From: JAGVPT01 sp963772165
GTDB taxonomy: Bacteria > Bacteroidota > Ignavibacteria > UBA10030 > UBA8401
Assembly: GCA_963772165.1 (NCBI GenBank)
Contig: CAVYWA010000021.1
Span: 62,001-126,000, forward strand
Length of the DNA: 64,000 nucleotides
Direction: 5' to 3'
Below, piece after piece: positions 1 to 7,866 of this stretch; position 1 is the stretch's first letter, and each line of letters begins with the position of its first letter. The notes beneath the pieces are model-generated. The model ran no database searches. It had not been told where the DNA came from and was given only the letters and a program-made list of their open reading frames with translations. The position numbers and the translations under genes are program-made.

Positions 1-195
1 TTTAACCTCTCGGTGGTTTTGCCCCAGCTTTTCGTGAGCCTCGGGCTCGGCGTCCTTATCCAACGTGCCGCCGATAAAAATATTATTTTTCTTATCAGCG
101 GAGTCAGCCTTGGCCTCTCTGCGTTCTTCTGGTACTTCGTTAAAGAGGAAAAACGCGATAGAGCTGCCTCAATCGATGTTCAGGGTGCACCGTGA
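1..195 (+). CDS. MFS sugar carrier, C-terminal fragment (SLC45/GPH type)
   Basis: This is the end of a membrane carrier whose start lies before the window. The visible 64 residues hold two hydrophobic segments (around PQLFVSLGLGVLI and FLISGVSLGLSAFFWYFV) and a charged tail. The segment resembles the last two helices of the complete SLC45-type carrier encoded 3 kb downstream, which has the matching stretch NFFIVIPQIMAAGILGF. The stop codon overlaps the GTG start of the next gene by four bases (GTGA), so it is co-transcribed with the sugar ABC genes. The substrate is not readable from this fragment; a maltose- or disaccharide-type sugar is a guess from the neighbours. Confidence 0.75.
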   Translation, partial: FNLSVVLPQLFVSLGLGVLIQRAADKNIIFLISGVSLGLSAFFWYFVKEEKRDRAASIDVQGAP

Positions 196-1478
196 TCGGG
201 CCGGGCAATCGAATATTCCGAAGCATTCATCGAAGGACTCTTCACGTCGTTTTTTTTTCTTTCTGTGCGATGTGGGTTGTGCTCTGCGGGCTTTCCGGAT
301 GCGGGCCAAAAAAAGGGGAGAAGATACGGATCACGATCTGGCATCAAGATAGAATCGACATCCGCGTTGTCCTTGAGGCACAACTTCAAAAATTCATGAA
401 GCTTCATCCTGAAGTGGAAGTAGAGCAGCTTTTCAAAGAGACCGAGGCGCTCCGTTCAGGCTTCATCATCGCTGCAATCGCAGGGCAGGGGCCCGAAATT
501 GTGTACGGCCCGGCAGATCAAATTGGGCCGTTTCAGGTGATGGATATCATCCTTCCGCTCGATAGTCTCTTTGACAAGGCATACCTTGACCAGTTTGACC
601 CCAAAGCGCTGACATACTATAAAGGCCATCTCTACCAGATCGCAGACAAACTCGGCAATCATCTGACGCTCGTGTACAATAAGAAGCTGGTTCCTAAGCC
701 GCCAACCACCGAGAAGGAACTCATCGACATCGGCAAAAACCTCACCCGCGATCTCGACGGTGACGGAAGACCGGATCAGTACGGTTTAGCATGGAACTAC
801 ACCGAGCCTTTCTTCTTCATTCCATTTATGACGGGATTCGGCGGGTGGATCATGGATGACAGCGGCAGGCCGACGTTGAATAATCAGGGAACAATTGACG
901 GGCTGAAGTTCATCAAGGACCTTCGCGATAAATACCAGATCATCCCGAGCGAGGCCGATTACGAAATCGCCGATATTCTTTTCAAGGACGGGAAAGTGGG
1001 GATGATCATCAACGGCGATTGGTCCTGGTCCGGGTATGAAAAAGCGGGCATCGATTTTGGCGTTGCACCTCTTCCAAAAATCACAAAAACGGGGATCTGG
1101 TGTGGAACGATGGTTTCTCCCAAGGGGTTTTCGATCAACGCAAACGTCTCGGAAGAAAAGAAGAAATGGTCGATTGAATTGATTAAGTTTCTTACTTCCG
1201 ACGAGAACGAGCTTGAGGCCGCGACAATCCTTCACACGATGCCGACAAAGAAATCTGTTCTTGCAAGCGATTTCGTGAAGAACAATGACATCATGAGGAA
1301 TTCGCAAATTGCCATCGAGCATGGCCGCGCAATGCCGGTTGTCCCGGAGTTGAGGGCGATTTGGGATGCGATGCGGCCGAGCTACCAGGCGGTGTTGGGA
1401 GGCTACAAGTCGGCAGAGCAGGCGGCAATGGATATGCAGAATGATGCGTTGAGGAAAATCAAAGAGATGAACGAATGA
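192..1478 (+). CDS. Sugar ABC transporter substrate-binding lipoprotein (MalE-like)
   Basis: A 428-residue extracellular solute-binding protein of the SBP_bac_1 type, presumably delivering an oligosaccharide to the two permeases that follow. It has a basic N-terminus, a hydrophobic segment and a lipobox LSGC with Cys37 as the likely lipidated residue. After this come the usual binding-protein start (IRITIWH), a GQGPEIVYGPAD segment and an aspartate-rich DLDGDGRPDQYG loop. Length is typical of the family. GTG is the start because it gives the four-base overlap with the upstream carrier and a complete signal peptide; the stop overlaps the next ATG (ATGA). The substrate is inferred only from family and neighbours. 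Confidence 0.88.
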   Translation: MIGPGNRIFRSIHRRTLHVVFFSFCAMWVVLCGLSGCGPKKGEKIRITIWHQDRIDIRVVLEAQLQKFMKLHPEVEVEQLFKETEALRSGFIIAAIAGQGPEIVYGPADQIGPFQVMDIILPLDSLFDKAYLDQFDPKALTYYKGHLYQIADKLGNHLTLVYNKKLVPKPPTTEKELIDIGKNLTRDLDGDGRPDQYGLAWNYTEPFFFIPFMTGFGGWIMDDSGRPTLNNQGTIDGLKFIKDLRDKYQIIPSEADYEIADILFKDGKVGMIINGDWSWSGYEKAGIDFGVAPLPKITKTGIWCGTMVSPKGFSINANVSEEKKKWSIELIKFLTSDENELEAATILHTMPTKKSVLASDFVKNNDIMRNSQIAIEHGRAMPVVPELRAIWDAMRPSYQAVLGGYKSAEQAAMDMQNDALRKIKEMNE

Positions 1479-2377
1479 CAAGCGAAAAATTAAAGACAAA
1501 AACGTTTGTCTACTTCCTGGTTGCACCGGCGTTTCTCGTGCTCATCGGTGTGGTCATTTATCCCTTCATCTTCAACATTGTTATATCGTTTTCGAACATG
1601 AGCCTTACCCACATCAAAGATTGGCACTTCGTCGGTTTCAAACAATATGTGAAGGTGTTTACGGAGGAGTCAAAGCCCAATTTCTACAATGTTTTTCTTA
1701 AGACGATAATCTGGACCGTGGTGAACCTCGTTTTCCACGTCGTTATCGGAGTATTTCTTGCACTCCTCCTCAACCAAAAAGAAATTCGAGGGAAAGCGAT
1801 CTTCAGAACCATCTTAGTTCTGCCCTGGGCTGTCCCTCAACTTATCGTCGCGTTGACATGGCGGGGCATGTTTAATTATGAGTATGGCTCCATCAATCTC
1901 ATGCTCACGCAGTGGTTCGGACTCCCCGCAGTCCAGTGGTTGAAAAGCCCGGTTGAGACGTTCATCGCCGTGATTATTACGAATGTTTGGCTCGGGTTTC
2001 CTTTCATGATGATTATCGCTCTCGGTGCATTGCAGAGCATTCCGCACGAGCTCTACGAGGCTGCCGACATGGATGGGGCATCGTGGTTTCACAAGCTGAA
2101 GAATATCACGATTCCGCTCATCCGCCCCGTCATGGTGCCAGCGATCACGCTTGGAACGATCTGGACATTCAACAATTTGAATATTGTTTGGCTTGTGAGC
2201 AACGCCGGAGAGCCGTCGGACCAGACGCACCTGCTCGTTTCGTTCGTCTACAAAGCTGCTTTCAATTTCTATCGCTATGGGTATGGCGCAGCGTTGTCGA
2301 TGGTGATCTTCTTCATCCTTTTAATTTTCAGTTTGACATTTATGCGCAGGACGAAAGCAACAGAGGCGGCATACTAA
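1475..2377 (+). CDS. Sugar ABC transporter permease (MalF-like)
   Basis: A 300-residue inner-membrane permease with about six hydrophobic segments. The EAA loop that contacts the ATPase is visible in the second half (EAADMDGASWFHKL followed by ITIPLIRP). This is the MalF/UgpA class of binding-protein-dependent sugar permeases. The gene starts inside the stop codon of the binding protein and is followed after 16 bases by its MalG-like partner, so the two most likely form one heterodimer. No MalK/UgpC-type ATPase gene lies nearby; the ATPase must be supplied from elsewhere. Confidence 0.9.
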   Translation: MTSEKLKTKTFVYFLVAPAFLVLIGVVIYPFIFNIVISFSNMSLTHIKDWHFVGFKQYVKVFTEESKPNFYNVFLKTIIWTVVNLVFHVVIGVFLALLLNQKEIRGKAIFRTILVLPWAVPQLIVALTWRGMFNYEYGSINLMLTQWFGLPAVQWLKSPVETFIAVIITNVWLGFPFMMIIALGALQSIPHELYEAADMDGASWFHKLKNITIPLIRPVMVPAITLGTIWTFNNLNIVWLVSNAGEPSDQTHLLVSFVYKAAFNFYRYGYGAALSMVIFFILLIFSLTFMRRTKATEAAY

Positions 2378-2393
2378 TCTTATCGATGATCTC

Positions 2394-3236
2394 ATGATTG
2401 ATGCGAAGAAAAAAACGTACCTGAGAATTGCCGGAACATATCTCGTCTTGGTGCTCTTTTGTTTGATTGCGCTGTATCCTGTCTCTCAGATCCTCACCAT
2501 CTCCCTGCGTCCGGCCGACAGGCTGATGTCGACTTCGTTGGAGATCATCCCGAAAGAAGCTTCACTGAGAAATTACAAAGCACTCTTTACGGAACGCCCG
2601 TTCGGCCTCTGGCTGATGAACAGCACGTTCGTGGCATTTGTCGTGACCCTCACGGGCGTTGCTCTCGCCTCGACAGCGGGGTACGCTTTCTCACGCTTCA
2701 GCTTCATCGGGAAAAAAATAGGCCTCCTGAGCCTCCTTGTGACGCAGATGTTTCCTGCCACAATGCTGTTGCTCCCGATGTATATCATGCTTGTCAAGCT
2801 CCATCTCATTAATTCGTATTTGGGGATCATCATTATGTACTCCGCTACAGCACTCCCGTTCTGCGTCTGGCAGATGAAGGGGTATTATGATACGATCCCG
2901 ACAAGTCTTGAAGAGGCAGGGCGAATCGACGGATGCAACCGATTTCAAACTTTCTACAAGATTATTTTACCGCTCGCTTCCCCGGCGTTGGTTATTACGG
3001 CCCTTTTCTCGTTTATGTCTGCGTGGACCGAGTACATTGTTGCCGCCCAGATTCTTCAAGACACGCAGATGTGGACCCTCCCATTGGGGTTGAAGTCGTT
3101 CGAGTCCAACATGGGGTCCGAGTGGGGACTGTACGGCGCGGCATCAATGATCGTCACGATTCCTGTTGTTGTTCTCTTCCTTTCACTGAGCAAATGGCTT
3201 GTATCAGGCTTGACACTCGGGAGCGTCAAAGGATAA
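2394..3236 (+). CDS. Sugar ABC transporter permease (MalG-like)
   Basis: A 280-residue inner-membrane permease with six hydrophobic segments and an EAA-loop motif (SLEEAGRIDGCNRFQTF then ILPLASP). It ends in a MalG-like C-terminus (LSKWLVSGLTLGSVKG), typical of the subunit whose tail reaches into the ATPase dimer. It directly follows the MalF-like gene and is probably its partner. The next gene, another MFS carrier, begins about 110 bases later. Confidence 0.9.
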   Translation: MIDAKKKTYLRIAGTYLVLVLFCLIALYPVSQILTISLRPADRLMSTSLEIIPKEASLRNYKALFTERPFGLWLMNSTFVAFVVTLTGVALASTAGYAFSRFSFIGKKIGLLSLLVTQMFPATMLLLPMYIMLVKLHLINSYLGIIIMYSATALPFCVWQMKGYYDTIPTSLEEAGRIDGCNRFQTFYKIILPLASPALVITALFSFMSAWTEYIVAAQILQDTQMWTLPLGLKSFESNMGSEWGLYGAASMIVTIPVVVLFLSLSKWLVSGLTLGSVKG

Positions 3237-3345
3237 TCTTTTTGCTGGAACTATCAGGTGTCCGACAGTTGGTTAAACATTAGCACTGCTGTACTCCGGT
3301 GAGACCTTCGCACTGGAGACATTCATCAAAAACGAAAAAATTAAA

Positions 3346-4647
3346 ATGGAAAAGCCTAAACTGAGTTTTTGGCAAGTCTGGAATATGAGCTTTGGATTTC
3401 TCGGCATTCAATTCGGGTTTGCTTTGCAGAATGCGAACGTCAGCAGAATTTTTGAGACGCTGGGAGCAAACCTGGCGGATATTCCGATTCTCTGGATCGC
3501 TGCGCCGACGACAGGACTTCTTGTTCAACCCATCATCGGTTACCTGAGCGATCGCACGTGGAATCGTCTCGGGCGGAGGAGACCATATTTCCTTACGGGT
3601 GCAATTTTAGCGACGGCGGCGCTTATTGTCATGCCGAATTCCCCTGCGCTGTGGGTTGCGGCAACGATGCTCTGGATTCTGGATGCTTCAATAAATATTT
3701 CGATGGAGCCTTTCCGGGCGCTCGTAGCGGACTTGCTTCCATCGGAACAACGGACCACAGGGTTCGCCGTGCAAAGTTTCTTCATCGGCACGGGGGCAGT
3801 GGTAGCGTCTGCTCTCCCGTACATTTTTACAAACTGGATCGGCGTCAGCAATACTGCACCAAAAGGTGAAATCCCGAGTTCGGTCCTTTATTCTTTTTAC
3901 GCGGGAGCAATTGCGTTCATCACGGCGGTAAGCTGGACCGTCTTTCGAACGAAAGAATACCCCCCGGAGAACCTGGAAGAATTCAGCCGCCAAAAAAAGG
4001 AACATGAGGGATGGCTCGAAGTAGTAAAAGGGATATTCCTAAGTCTGAAAGAGATGCCGCGGACGATGGTTCAACTTGCCGTTGTCCAGTTCTTCTCTTG
4101 GTTCGCCCTGTTTGCAATGTGGATCTACACGACATCGGCTGTGACGAGTCATATCTATGGCGCCACGGACCCGACAACGCCGCTCTTTAATGAAGGTGCG
4201 GATTGGGTCGGTGTTCTTTTTGCAGCGTACAACGGCTTTGCGGCTGTTGCTGCATTCTTGCTTCCCGTGGTCGCAAAGAAGACGAGCAGAAAAACCGTTC
4301 ACATGCTCAGCCTTTTCTGCGGTGGATTGGGTCTCATCTCGTTTTTGGTCATTCACAGTCCGGCCATTCTTTTGATCTCTATGGTTGGAATAGGATTAGC
4401 GTGGGCCAGCATCCTTTCCATGCCGTATGCAATTCTCGCCGGCTCTCTTCCCCCCGCAAGGATGGGGGTCTATATGGGAATCTTCAACTTTTTCATCGTT
4501 ATCCCGCAGATTATGGCGGCGGGAATTCTCGGATTCGTTATGCGTACGTTTTTGGGAAACGAAGCAATTTATGCGCTCGTTCTGGGCGGAGTCTCAATGA
4601 TCATTGGCGGGGTTCTTGTCCTTTGGGTGAAGGATGTTGACGCCTGA
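3346..4647 (+). CDS. MFS sugar transporter, SLC45/GPH type
   Basis: A complete 433-residue carrier with about twelve hydrophobic segments. The loop between helices 2 and 3 carries the MFS signature in the form GYLSDRTWNRLGRRRPY, which with the N-terminal NMSFGFLGIQFGFALQNAN is characteristic of SLC45-like (maltose/sucrose permease type) carriers. It lies downstream of the ABC sugar genes, and the fragment at the window start is a relative, so two carriers flank one ABC cassette. The cassette probably imports and exchanges a glucoside; the exact sugar cannot be read. Confidence 0.85.
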   Translation: MEKPKLSFWQVWNMSFGFLGIQFGFALQNANVSRIFETLGANLADIPILWIAAPTTGLLVQPIIGYLSDRTWNRLGRRRPYFLTGAILATAALIVMPNSPALWVAATMLWILDASINISMEPFRALVADLLPSEQRTTGFAVQSFFIGTGAVVASALPYIFTNWIGVSNTAPKGEIPSSVLYSFYAGAIAFITAVSWTVFRTKEYPPENLEEFSRQKKEHEGWLEVVKGIFLSLKEMPRTMVQLAVVQFFSWFALFAMWIYTTSAVTSHIYGATDPTTPLFNEGADWVGVLFAAYNGFAAVAAFLLPVVAKKTSRKTVHMLSLFCGGLGLISFLVIHSPAILLISMVGIGLAWASILSMPYAILAGSLPPARMGVYMGIFNFFIVIPQIMAAGILGFVMRTFLGNEAIYALVLGGVSMIIGGVLVLWVKDVDA

Positions 4648-4760
4648 TCTTTGTCGAAGCGGTAATTGTTTTATTGAGCGATTGTTTGGAGAAATATTCG
4701 GCGAAGAAAATAGAAACGAAAATGTAAAATTGGCAGCTGGCGGGTTAAGGTATTCTTACG

Positions 4761-4789
4761 TTGGAAAAGAATCTATTTTTGTATATATT
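4761..4789 (+). promoter_or_regulatory. Promoter for the GWxTD gene
   Basis: TTGGAA at 4761-4766 and TATATT at 4784-4789 are separated by 17 bases and lie about 28 bases before the GWxTD start codon. The same -10 hexamer and spacing recur at several other genes here. Confidence 0.6.
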
Positions 4790-4816
4790 CCCTTCTGAAA
4801 AACAGAAAGGCCTCTA

Positions 4817-6211
4817 ATGAAATTTGTCGTTCTCTTTGTGTCGCTTATGCTTGCCGTCTCCTGCCTCCCGGTGTGTACTCCCCCCGTTGAAGCCCAGTCC
4901 CGCTTCCGGGTTGGAATCGATGTCGCCAGGTATCGGGGCGATTCAACAAAAGAATACGTTGAAGTGTATTACTCGTTCGATGTGTCGAAGTTGAAATTTG
5001 TCAAAGTTGATACCACGTTGAAAGCTGAAGCCGTGATGGAGATCTATTTCAAACGTTCGGCAAATGATTCTATGGTTGCACACCAGATATGGAGAATTCC
5101 TTTTGCAGCGAATGATTCTTCATTGCTTGGCTCCTCCCGTACTTATGCAGACGTTCTCGGCTTCTTTCTGGCTCCGGACGTGTACCGATTGTACGTTGTG
5201 GGCGGAGGGAGCAACGACTGGGCGAAGCGGGACAGTTTTTCCGTCCCACTGGATATTCAGCCGATCGAGCGTAAACACGTTACCCTGAGCGATATCGAAC
5301 TGTGCTCCTCAATAGTTTCAGTAGGCAAGGATTCGGTCGGACGGTTTATCAAGAATACGTACGAAGTAAAACCGAATCCTTCCAGAATTTATGGGGGCGA
5401 GCAGCCGGTGGTGTATTATTATGTTGAGGCATACAATTTACTGAAGAATACATCGCCGAATTACTTTACAAAAGTGACTGTGACGAATTCGCTTGGAAGA
5501 GAAGTAATCACTCGTGCGCGGACAAAAAACAGGGTGAATGAATCGAACGTTGAAGTTGGGGCGGTGCAAATTAACACTTTGAGGACAGGTGCCTACACGT
5601 TTAATTTCAGCATTATTGACTCGGTGGACAACTCAAACTACACGTCTTCGAAGAGGCTGTTCATTTACAATCCACAGCTTCCGATGGATTCGTTGACCAC
5701 CGGGACAGAAGGGTCAGTGCTTGCAAGTGAGTACGCTGCGATGACTGAGGACGAACTCGACCTTGAATTCGCGCAGCTGAAGTACATTTCCACTCGCGCC
5801 GAACAGGCGGAATACAAAAATGTCAAGGGTGTTGAGGCAAAGCGTAAAGTACTGTATGATTTCTGGAATAGGCGCAATAACGATCAATCGGATCCAAACG
5901 CAATCCAGAAAACTGAGTATTTCAAACGTGTCGACTATGCCAACGAACATTTTAGAGCCGGCTTCAGAGACGGATGGAAGACCGACCGCGGCAGAGTCTT
6001 TATCGTTTATGGCCCTCCCGACGAAGTTGAACGGCATACGAACGAAGTAAATACGAAGCCGTACGAAATCTGGACCTACAACTCGATCCAGGGTGGAGTG
6101 ATATTTGTGTTCGGCGATAGATCAGGATTGTCGGACTACGATTTACTCCATTCGACCCATCGAGATGAGTTGCAAAATGAAAATTGGATGAACCAATTAC
6201 AGGTTCAATAG
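4817..6211 (+). CDS. GWxTD domain-containing secreted protein
   Basis: A 464-residue exported protein with an N-terminal signal peptide (hydrophobic stretch, then cleavage near VEAQS). The C-terminal quarter holds the motif that names the family, GWKTDRGRVFIVYGPPDE, followed by the usual ending EIWTYNS and FVFGDRSG. GWxTD proteins occur in Bacteroidota, Ignavibacteria and related phyla; their biochemical role is unknown. The N-terminal half looks like beta-rich domains. The gene has its own promoter and a strong terminator and seems to be a single transcription unit. Confidence 0.88.
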   Translation: MKFVVLFVSLMLAVSCLPVCTPPVEAQSRFRVGIDVARYRGDSTKEYVEVYYSFDVSKLKFVKVDTTLKAEAVMEIYFKRSANDSMVAHQIWRIPFAANDSSLLGSSRTYADVLGFFLAPDVYRLYVVGGGSNDWAKRDSFSVPLDIQPIERKHVTLSDIELCSSIVSVGKDSVGRFIKNTYEVKPNPSRIYGGEQPVVYYYVEAYNLLKNTSPNYFTKVTVTNSLGREVITRARTKNRVNESNVEVGAVQINTLRTGAYTFNFSIIDSVDNSNYTSSKRLFIYNPQLPMDSLTTGTEGSVLASEYAAMTEDELDLEFAQLKYISTRAEQAEYKNVKGVEAKRKVLYDFWNRRNNDQSDPNAIQKTEYFKRVDYANEHFRAGFRDGWKTDRGRVFIVYGPPDEVERHTNEVNTKPYEIWTYNSIQGGVIFVFGDRSGLSDYDLLHSTHRDELQNENWMNQLQVQ

Positions 6212-6240
6212 AGGGTTCACGTATGCCTTTGCGATTGAAG

Positions 6241-6269
6241 ACTCCGGCGTTATTTGCCGGAGTTTTTTT
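6241..6269 (+). terminator. Rho-independent terminator after the GWxTD gene
   Basis: Perfect 8-bp stem ACTCCGGC/GCCGGAGT (6241-6248 and 6256-6263) with a 7-base loop, followed by a run of seven T. Confidence 0.9.
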
Positions 6270-6379
6270 ATAACGGATGCCTGTTCGCTTGTGCAGAAAA
6301 TCTTCAACGAAAAGGCGATGCGAAATGTTCTTCCAACTGGAAGAGACCTTATCGTCAGCCTCCGAAAAATTATAGCATG

Positions 6380-6387
6380 GGCTATTG
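6380..6387. repeat. Left target-site duplication of the transposon
   Basis: GGCTATTG at 6380-6387 recurs as GGCTATTG at 10738-10745, immediately outside the other inverted repeat. Eight to nine bases is the usual duplication length for IS1-type transposition. Between the upstream terminator (to 6269) and this site I see no gene. Confidence 0.75.
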
Positions 6388-6404
6388 GGTAGTGGGCTAC
6401 TTTG
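6388..6404. repeat. Left terminal inverted repeat
   Basis: GGTAGTGGGCTACTTTG; the last 16 bases are the exact reverse complement of 10722-10737. Similarity continues inward with one gap (GGAATCTT versus GAATTTT). Between this repeat and the first cargo gene (6405-6543) I see no ORF; it may hold transposase-binding sequence. Confidence 0.8.
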
Positions 6405-6543
6405 GAATCTTGATTGAGTGTGTTTATGGTAATTTAGGGTTGGTTGGCATGGGGATTGATATTGGCAAAACACTTTCTTAGCTTCAATCGGGGCGGGGGA
6501 TTCCCACCTCAAAACATTCAATCACAAATACACGGGGTAAACT

Positions 6544-6831
6544 ATGGCGGCACGAGTAAGGGTATCTTGCATTAATAAACGTGAACATTTCAATCCGCAC
6601 GAAAGAATAATTAACATTGGCGGAGTAAATCCAGATAACTCAAGATGGAAACTGAGTCAAGCCAATGCCATAAAAAGCATTGAAGATGGAAAATTCTCAT
6701 TTTACACTCACGTGGCAGGATATACCGCAGATGTCATCATCGCCCTCCACAATGGTAACAAATATCTAAAGACTAAAGAGGATGCTACACACAAGGACAA
6801 CCTTCTTTCGTTGCCTGAGTGTTCTCCATAA
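6544..6831 (+). CDS. DUF3892 domain-containing protein
   Basis: A 95-residue protein that fits the DUF3892 family over its whole length. It starts with a strand bearing a Cys (VRVSCINK), then HERIINIGGVN, a Trp-containing turn (SRWKLSQANAIKSIEDG) and a final beta segment (SFYTHVAGYTADVII). DUF3892 proteins are small, of unknown function and widely scattered. It is the first cargo gene inside the left end of the transposon and its tail overlaps a convergent small ORF by 47 bases. I infer nothing about its role beyond its presence on a mobile element. Confidence 0.75.
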   Translation: MAARVRVSCINKREHFNPHERIINIGGVNPDNSRWKLSQANAIKSIEDGKFSFYTHVAGYTADVIIALHNGNKYLKTKEDATHKDNLLSLPECSP

Positions 6832-7030
6832 ATGGTTTTTCCCATTCTTGAGGAGAAATAACCAATCCTCGCATTACCGTGGAGAATGGAGATTTTGCGG
6901 AACTCGGATCGTTCGTCCACAAAATGGCTTGTTGAGCGGCATGCAGTTCGCGCCATTGCTTTTCTGTGCAATCGCCTGATATAAGAGTGGACTGTATCCG
7001 CTCCAATTCCTTTTTTTGTTCTTCACTCAT
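6785..7030 (-). CDS. Small hypothetical protein in transposon
   Basis: An 81-residue ORF on the minus strand starting MSEEQKKELERIQSTL. The start is preceded by a good ribosome-binding site (GAGGTGAAAAG before ATG). The first 40 residues look helical and charged (KQWRELHAAQQAILW), and the second half is less regular and ends in Cys-Pro-Cys-Val. No family recognised. It faces away from the 64-residue ORF at 7063 with a 32-base gap that must hold both translation starts. Confidence 0.55.
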   Translation of the reverse strand: MSEEQKKELERIQSTLISGDCTEKQWRELHAAQQAILWTNDPSSAKSPFSTVMRGLVISPQEWEKPFMENTQATKEGCPCV

Positions 7031-7062
7031 CTTTTCACCTCGCTATTTGAAAGGAAATCTTT

Positions 7063-7257
7063 ATGGCAGACCAGAGCGTTAGAGTTGAAAACGATTCAAA
7101 AGAGAGAGTAATGTTTGACTTAATGAATGTTATAGCCGCTAATGAACAAGGAGCAAAGGATAGAAAATATTTCTTTACCCTTTTCCTTCAATGCCACAAG
7201 GCTATTCACAGCTACGATTTAAACAAAATTCTCGAAACCGAGCCGCCGCGACGGTAA
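7063..7257 (+). CDS. Small hypothetical protein in transposon
   Basis: A 64-residue ORF with a good ribosome-binding site (GAAAGGAAA, seven bases before ATG). The sequence begins MADQSVRVENDSKERVMFDLM, continues with a second amphipathic helix (DRKYFFTLFLQCHKAIHS) and looks like a compact helical protein. No family recognised with certainty. It is divergent from the ORF ending at 6785 and its tail overlaps a possible minus-strand ORF. Confidence 0.5.
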   Translation: MADQSVRVENDSKERVMFDLMNVIAANEQGAKDRKYFFTLFLQCHKAIHSYDLNKILETEPPRR

Positions 7258-7360
7258 CCTTTTCCGAATTTGATTCAATTTGGCTCGCTAATTTAAGGCA
7301 CTCAAGGGAGAGTTCGACCTCTTTCTCTGGGGGAAGGGTGTTTTTTTTCGTCTTTTTCAT
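7202..7360 (-). CDS. Possible 52-residue protein in transposon
   Basis: A short minus-strand ORF (ATG at 7360, TAG at 7202-7204). It has a lysine-rich start (MKKTKKNTLPPEKEVEL) followed by an amphipathic helix (SLECLKLASQIESNSEKV) and VTVAAARFREFCLNRSCE. The composition is protein-like, not random, but there is no clear ribosome-binding site and the 3' end overlaps the convergent 64-residue ORF. Function unknown. Confidence 0.35.
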   Translation of the reverse strand: MKKTKKNTLPPEKEVELSLECLKLASQIESNSEKVTVAAARFREFCLNRSCE

Positions 7361-7443
7361 GCCCCAAAAATCTCAGAATTAATGCTCTAAATCAAGGGAA
7401 ACTGCAAGACACTGGAAAGCACAAAAAATAAATAAAAAAAGAC

Positions 7444-7472
7444 TTGACAAAGTATAATTTATACCTTATATT
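7444..7472 (+). promoter_or_regulatory. Promoter with embedded operator dyad for the HTH gene
   Basis: TTGACA (7444-7449), 17-base spacer, TATATT (7467-7472). Only six bases separate the -10 from the ATG at 7479, so the transcript should start at or next to the start codon (leaderless). The spacer contains the perfect dyad GTATAA-T-TTATAC (7452-7464), a likely operator. Confidence 0.65.
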
Positions 7473-7478
7473 ATACCC

Positions 7479-7679
7479 ATGACAACGAGAGAAATAAAAC
7501 AGTTTAACGCCGACGAATACTACACCGTTGAGGAGGCGGCAAAGATTTTAGGAATTAAGGAATCCGCCATCAGAAACTATTTGTCTCTTGGAAGATTGAT
7601 AACCTACAAGATAAAAAGCTTGACCCTATTGAAGGCTGACGAAGTAAAGCGATGGAAAGACCATCAACGTAAACGCTGA
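7479..7679 (+). CDS. Helix-turn-helix DNA-binding protein (excisionase/MerR-like)
   Basis: A 66-residue protein made almost entirely of one HTH_17-type DNA-binding domain. YYTVEEAAKILGIKESAIRNYLSLGRLITYKI gives the two helices and wing, and LTLLKADEVKRWKDHQ the closing helix. Proteins of this size act as excisionases or small repressors of mobile elements. The consensus promoter in front contains a 13-bp dyad in the spacer, and a second similar dyad (GTATA-TGT-TATAC, 7699-7711) lies just behind the gene on the way to the transposase. Autoregulation and control of transposition are therefore the natural inference. Confidence 0.7.
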   Translation: MTTREIKQFNADEYYTVEEAAKILGIKESAIRNYLSLGRLITYKIKSLTLLKADEVKRWKDHQRKR

Positions 7680-7698
7680 TTTTTTTTGTCCTCTTAGT

Positions 7699-7711
7699 GT
7701 ATATGTTATAC
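7699..7711. promoter_or_regulatory. Second operator-like dyad between HTH gene and transposase
   Basis: GTATATGTTATAC reads GTATA-TGT-TATAC. It shares its half-sites with the dyad in the HTH promoter (7452-7464), suggesting a common binder. Confidence 0.45.
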
Positions 7712-7821
7712 ATTATCAACTTAGAATAACAAATAAACGAGCTTGCAAGTGTTGAAGCACCTACAAGCCCTTTCAAATCAATGCCCGAATGAACGGACAT
7801 CAACTCTACAAAGTAAATGTA

Positions 7822-7866
7822 GTTCATTGCGGGTTAAAAATCAAGATAGGAGATACCGCAATGAAC
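7822..7866 (+). promoter_or_regulatory. Inverted repeat masking the transposase start codon
   Basis: GTTCATTGCGG (7822-7832) is the exact reverse complement of CCGCAATGAAC (7856-7866), which contains the transposase ATG (7861). In RNA the 11-bp stem would hide the start codon, leaving the ribosome-binding site AGGAG (7849-7853) in a 23-base loop. Confidence 0.65.

Noticed and set aside
6254..6481. 75-residue ORF across the left transposon end
   Set aside because: Begins in the GWxTD terminator and crosses the target duplication; no ribosome-binding site.
7789..7860. Longer transposase starting at ATG 7789
   Set aside because: No ribosome-binding site, not family-like, and the ATG at 7861 has AGGAG with good spacing.
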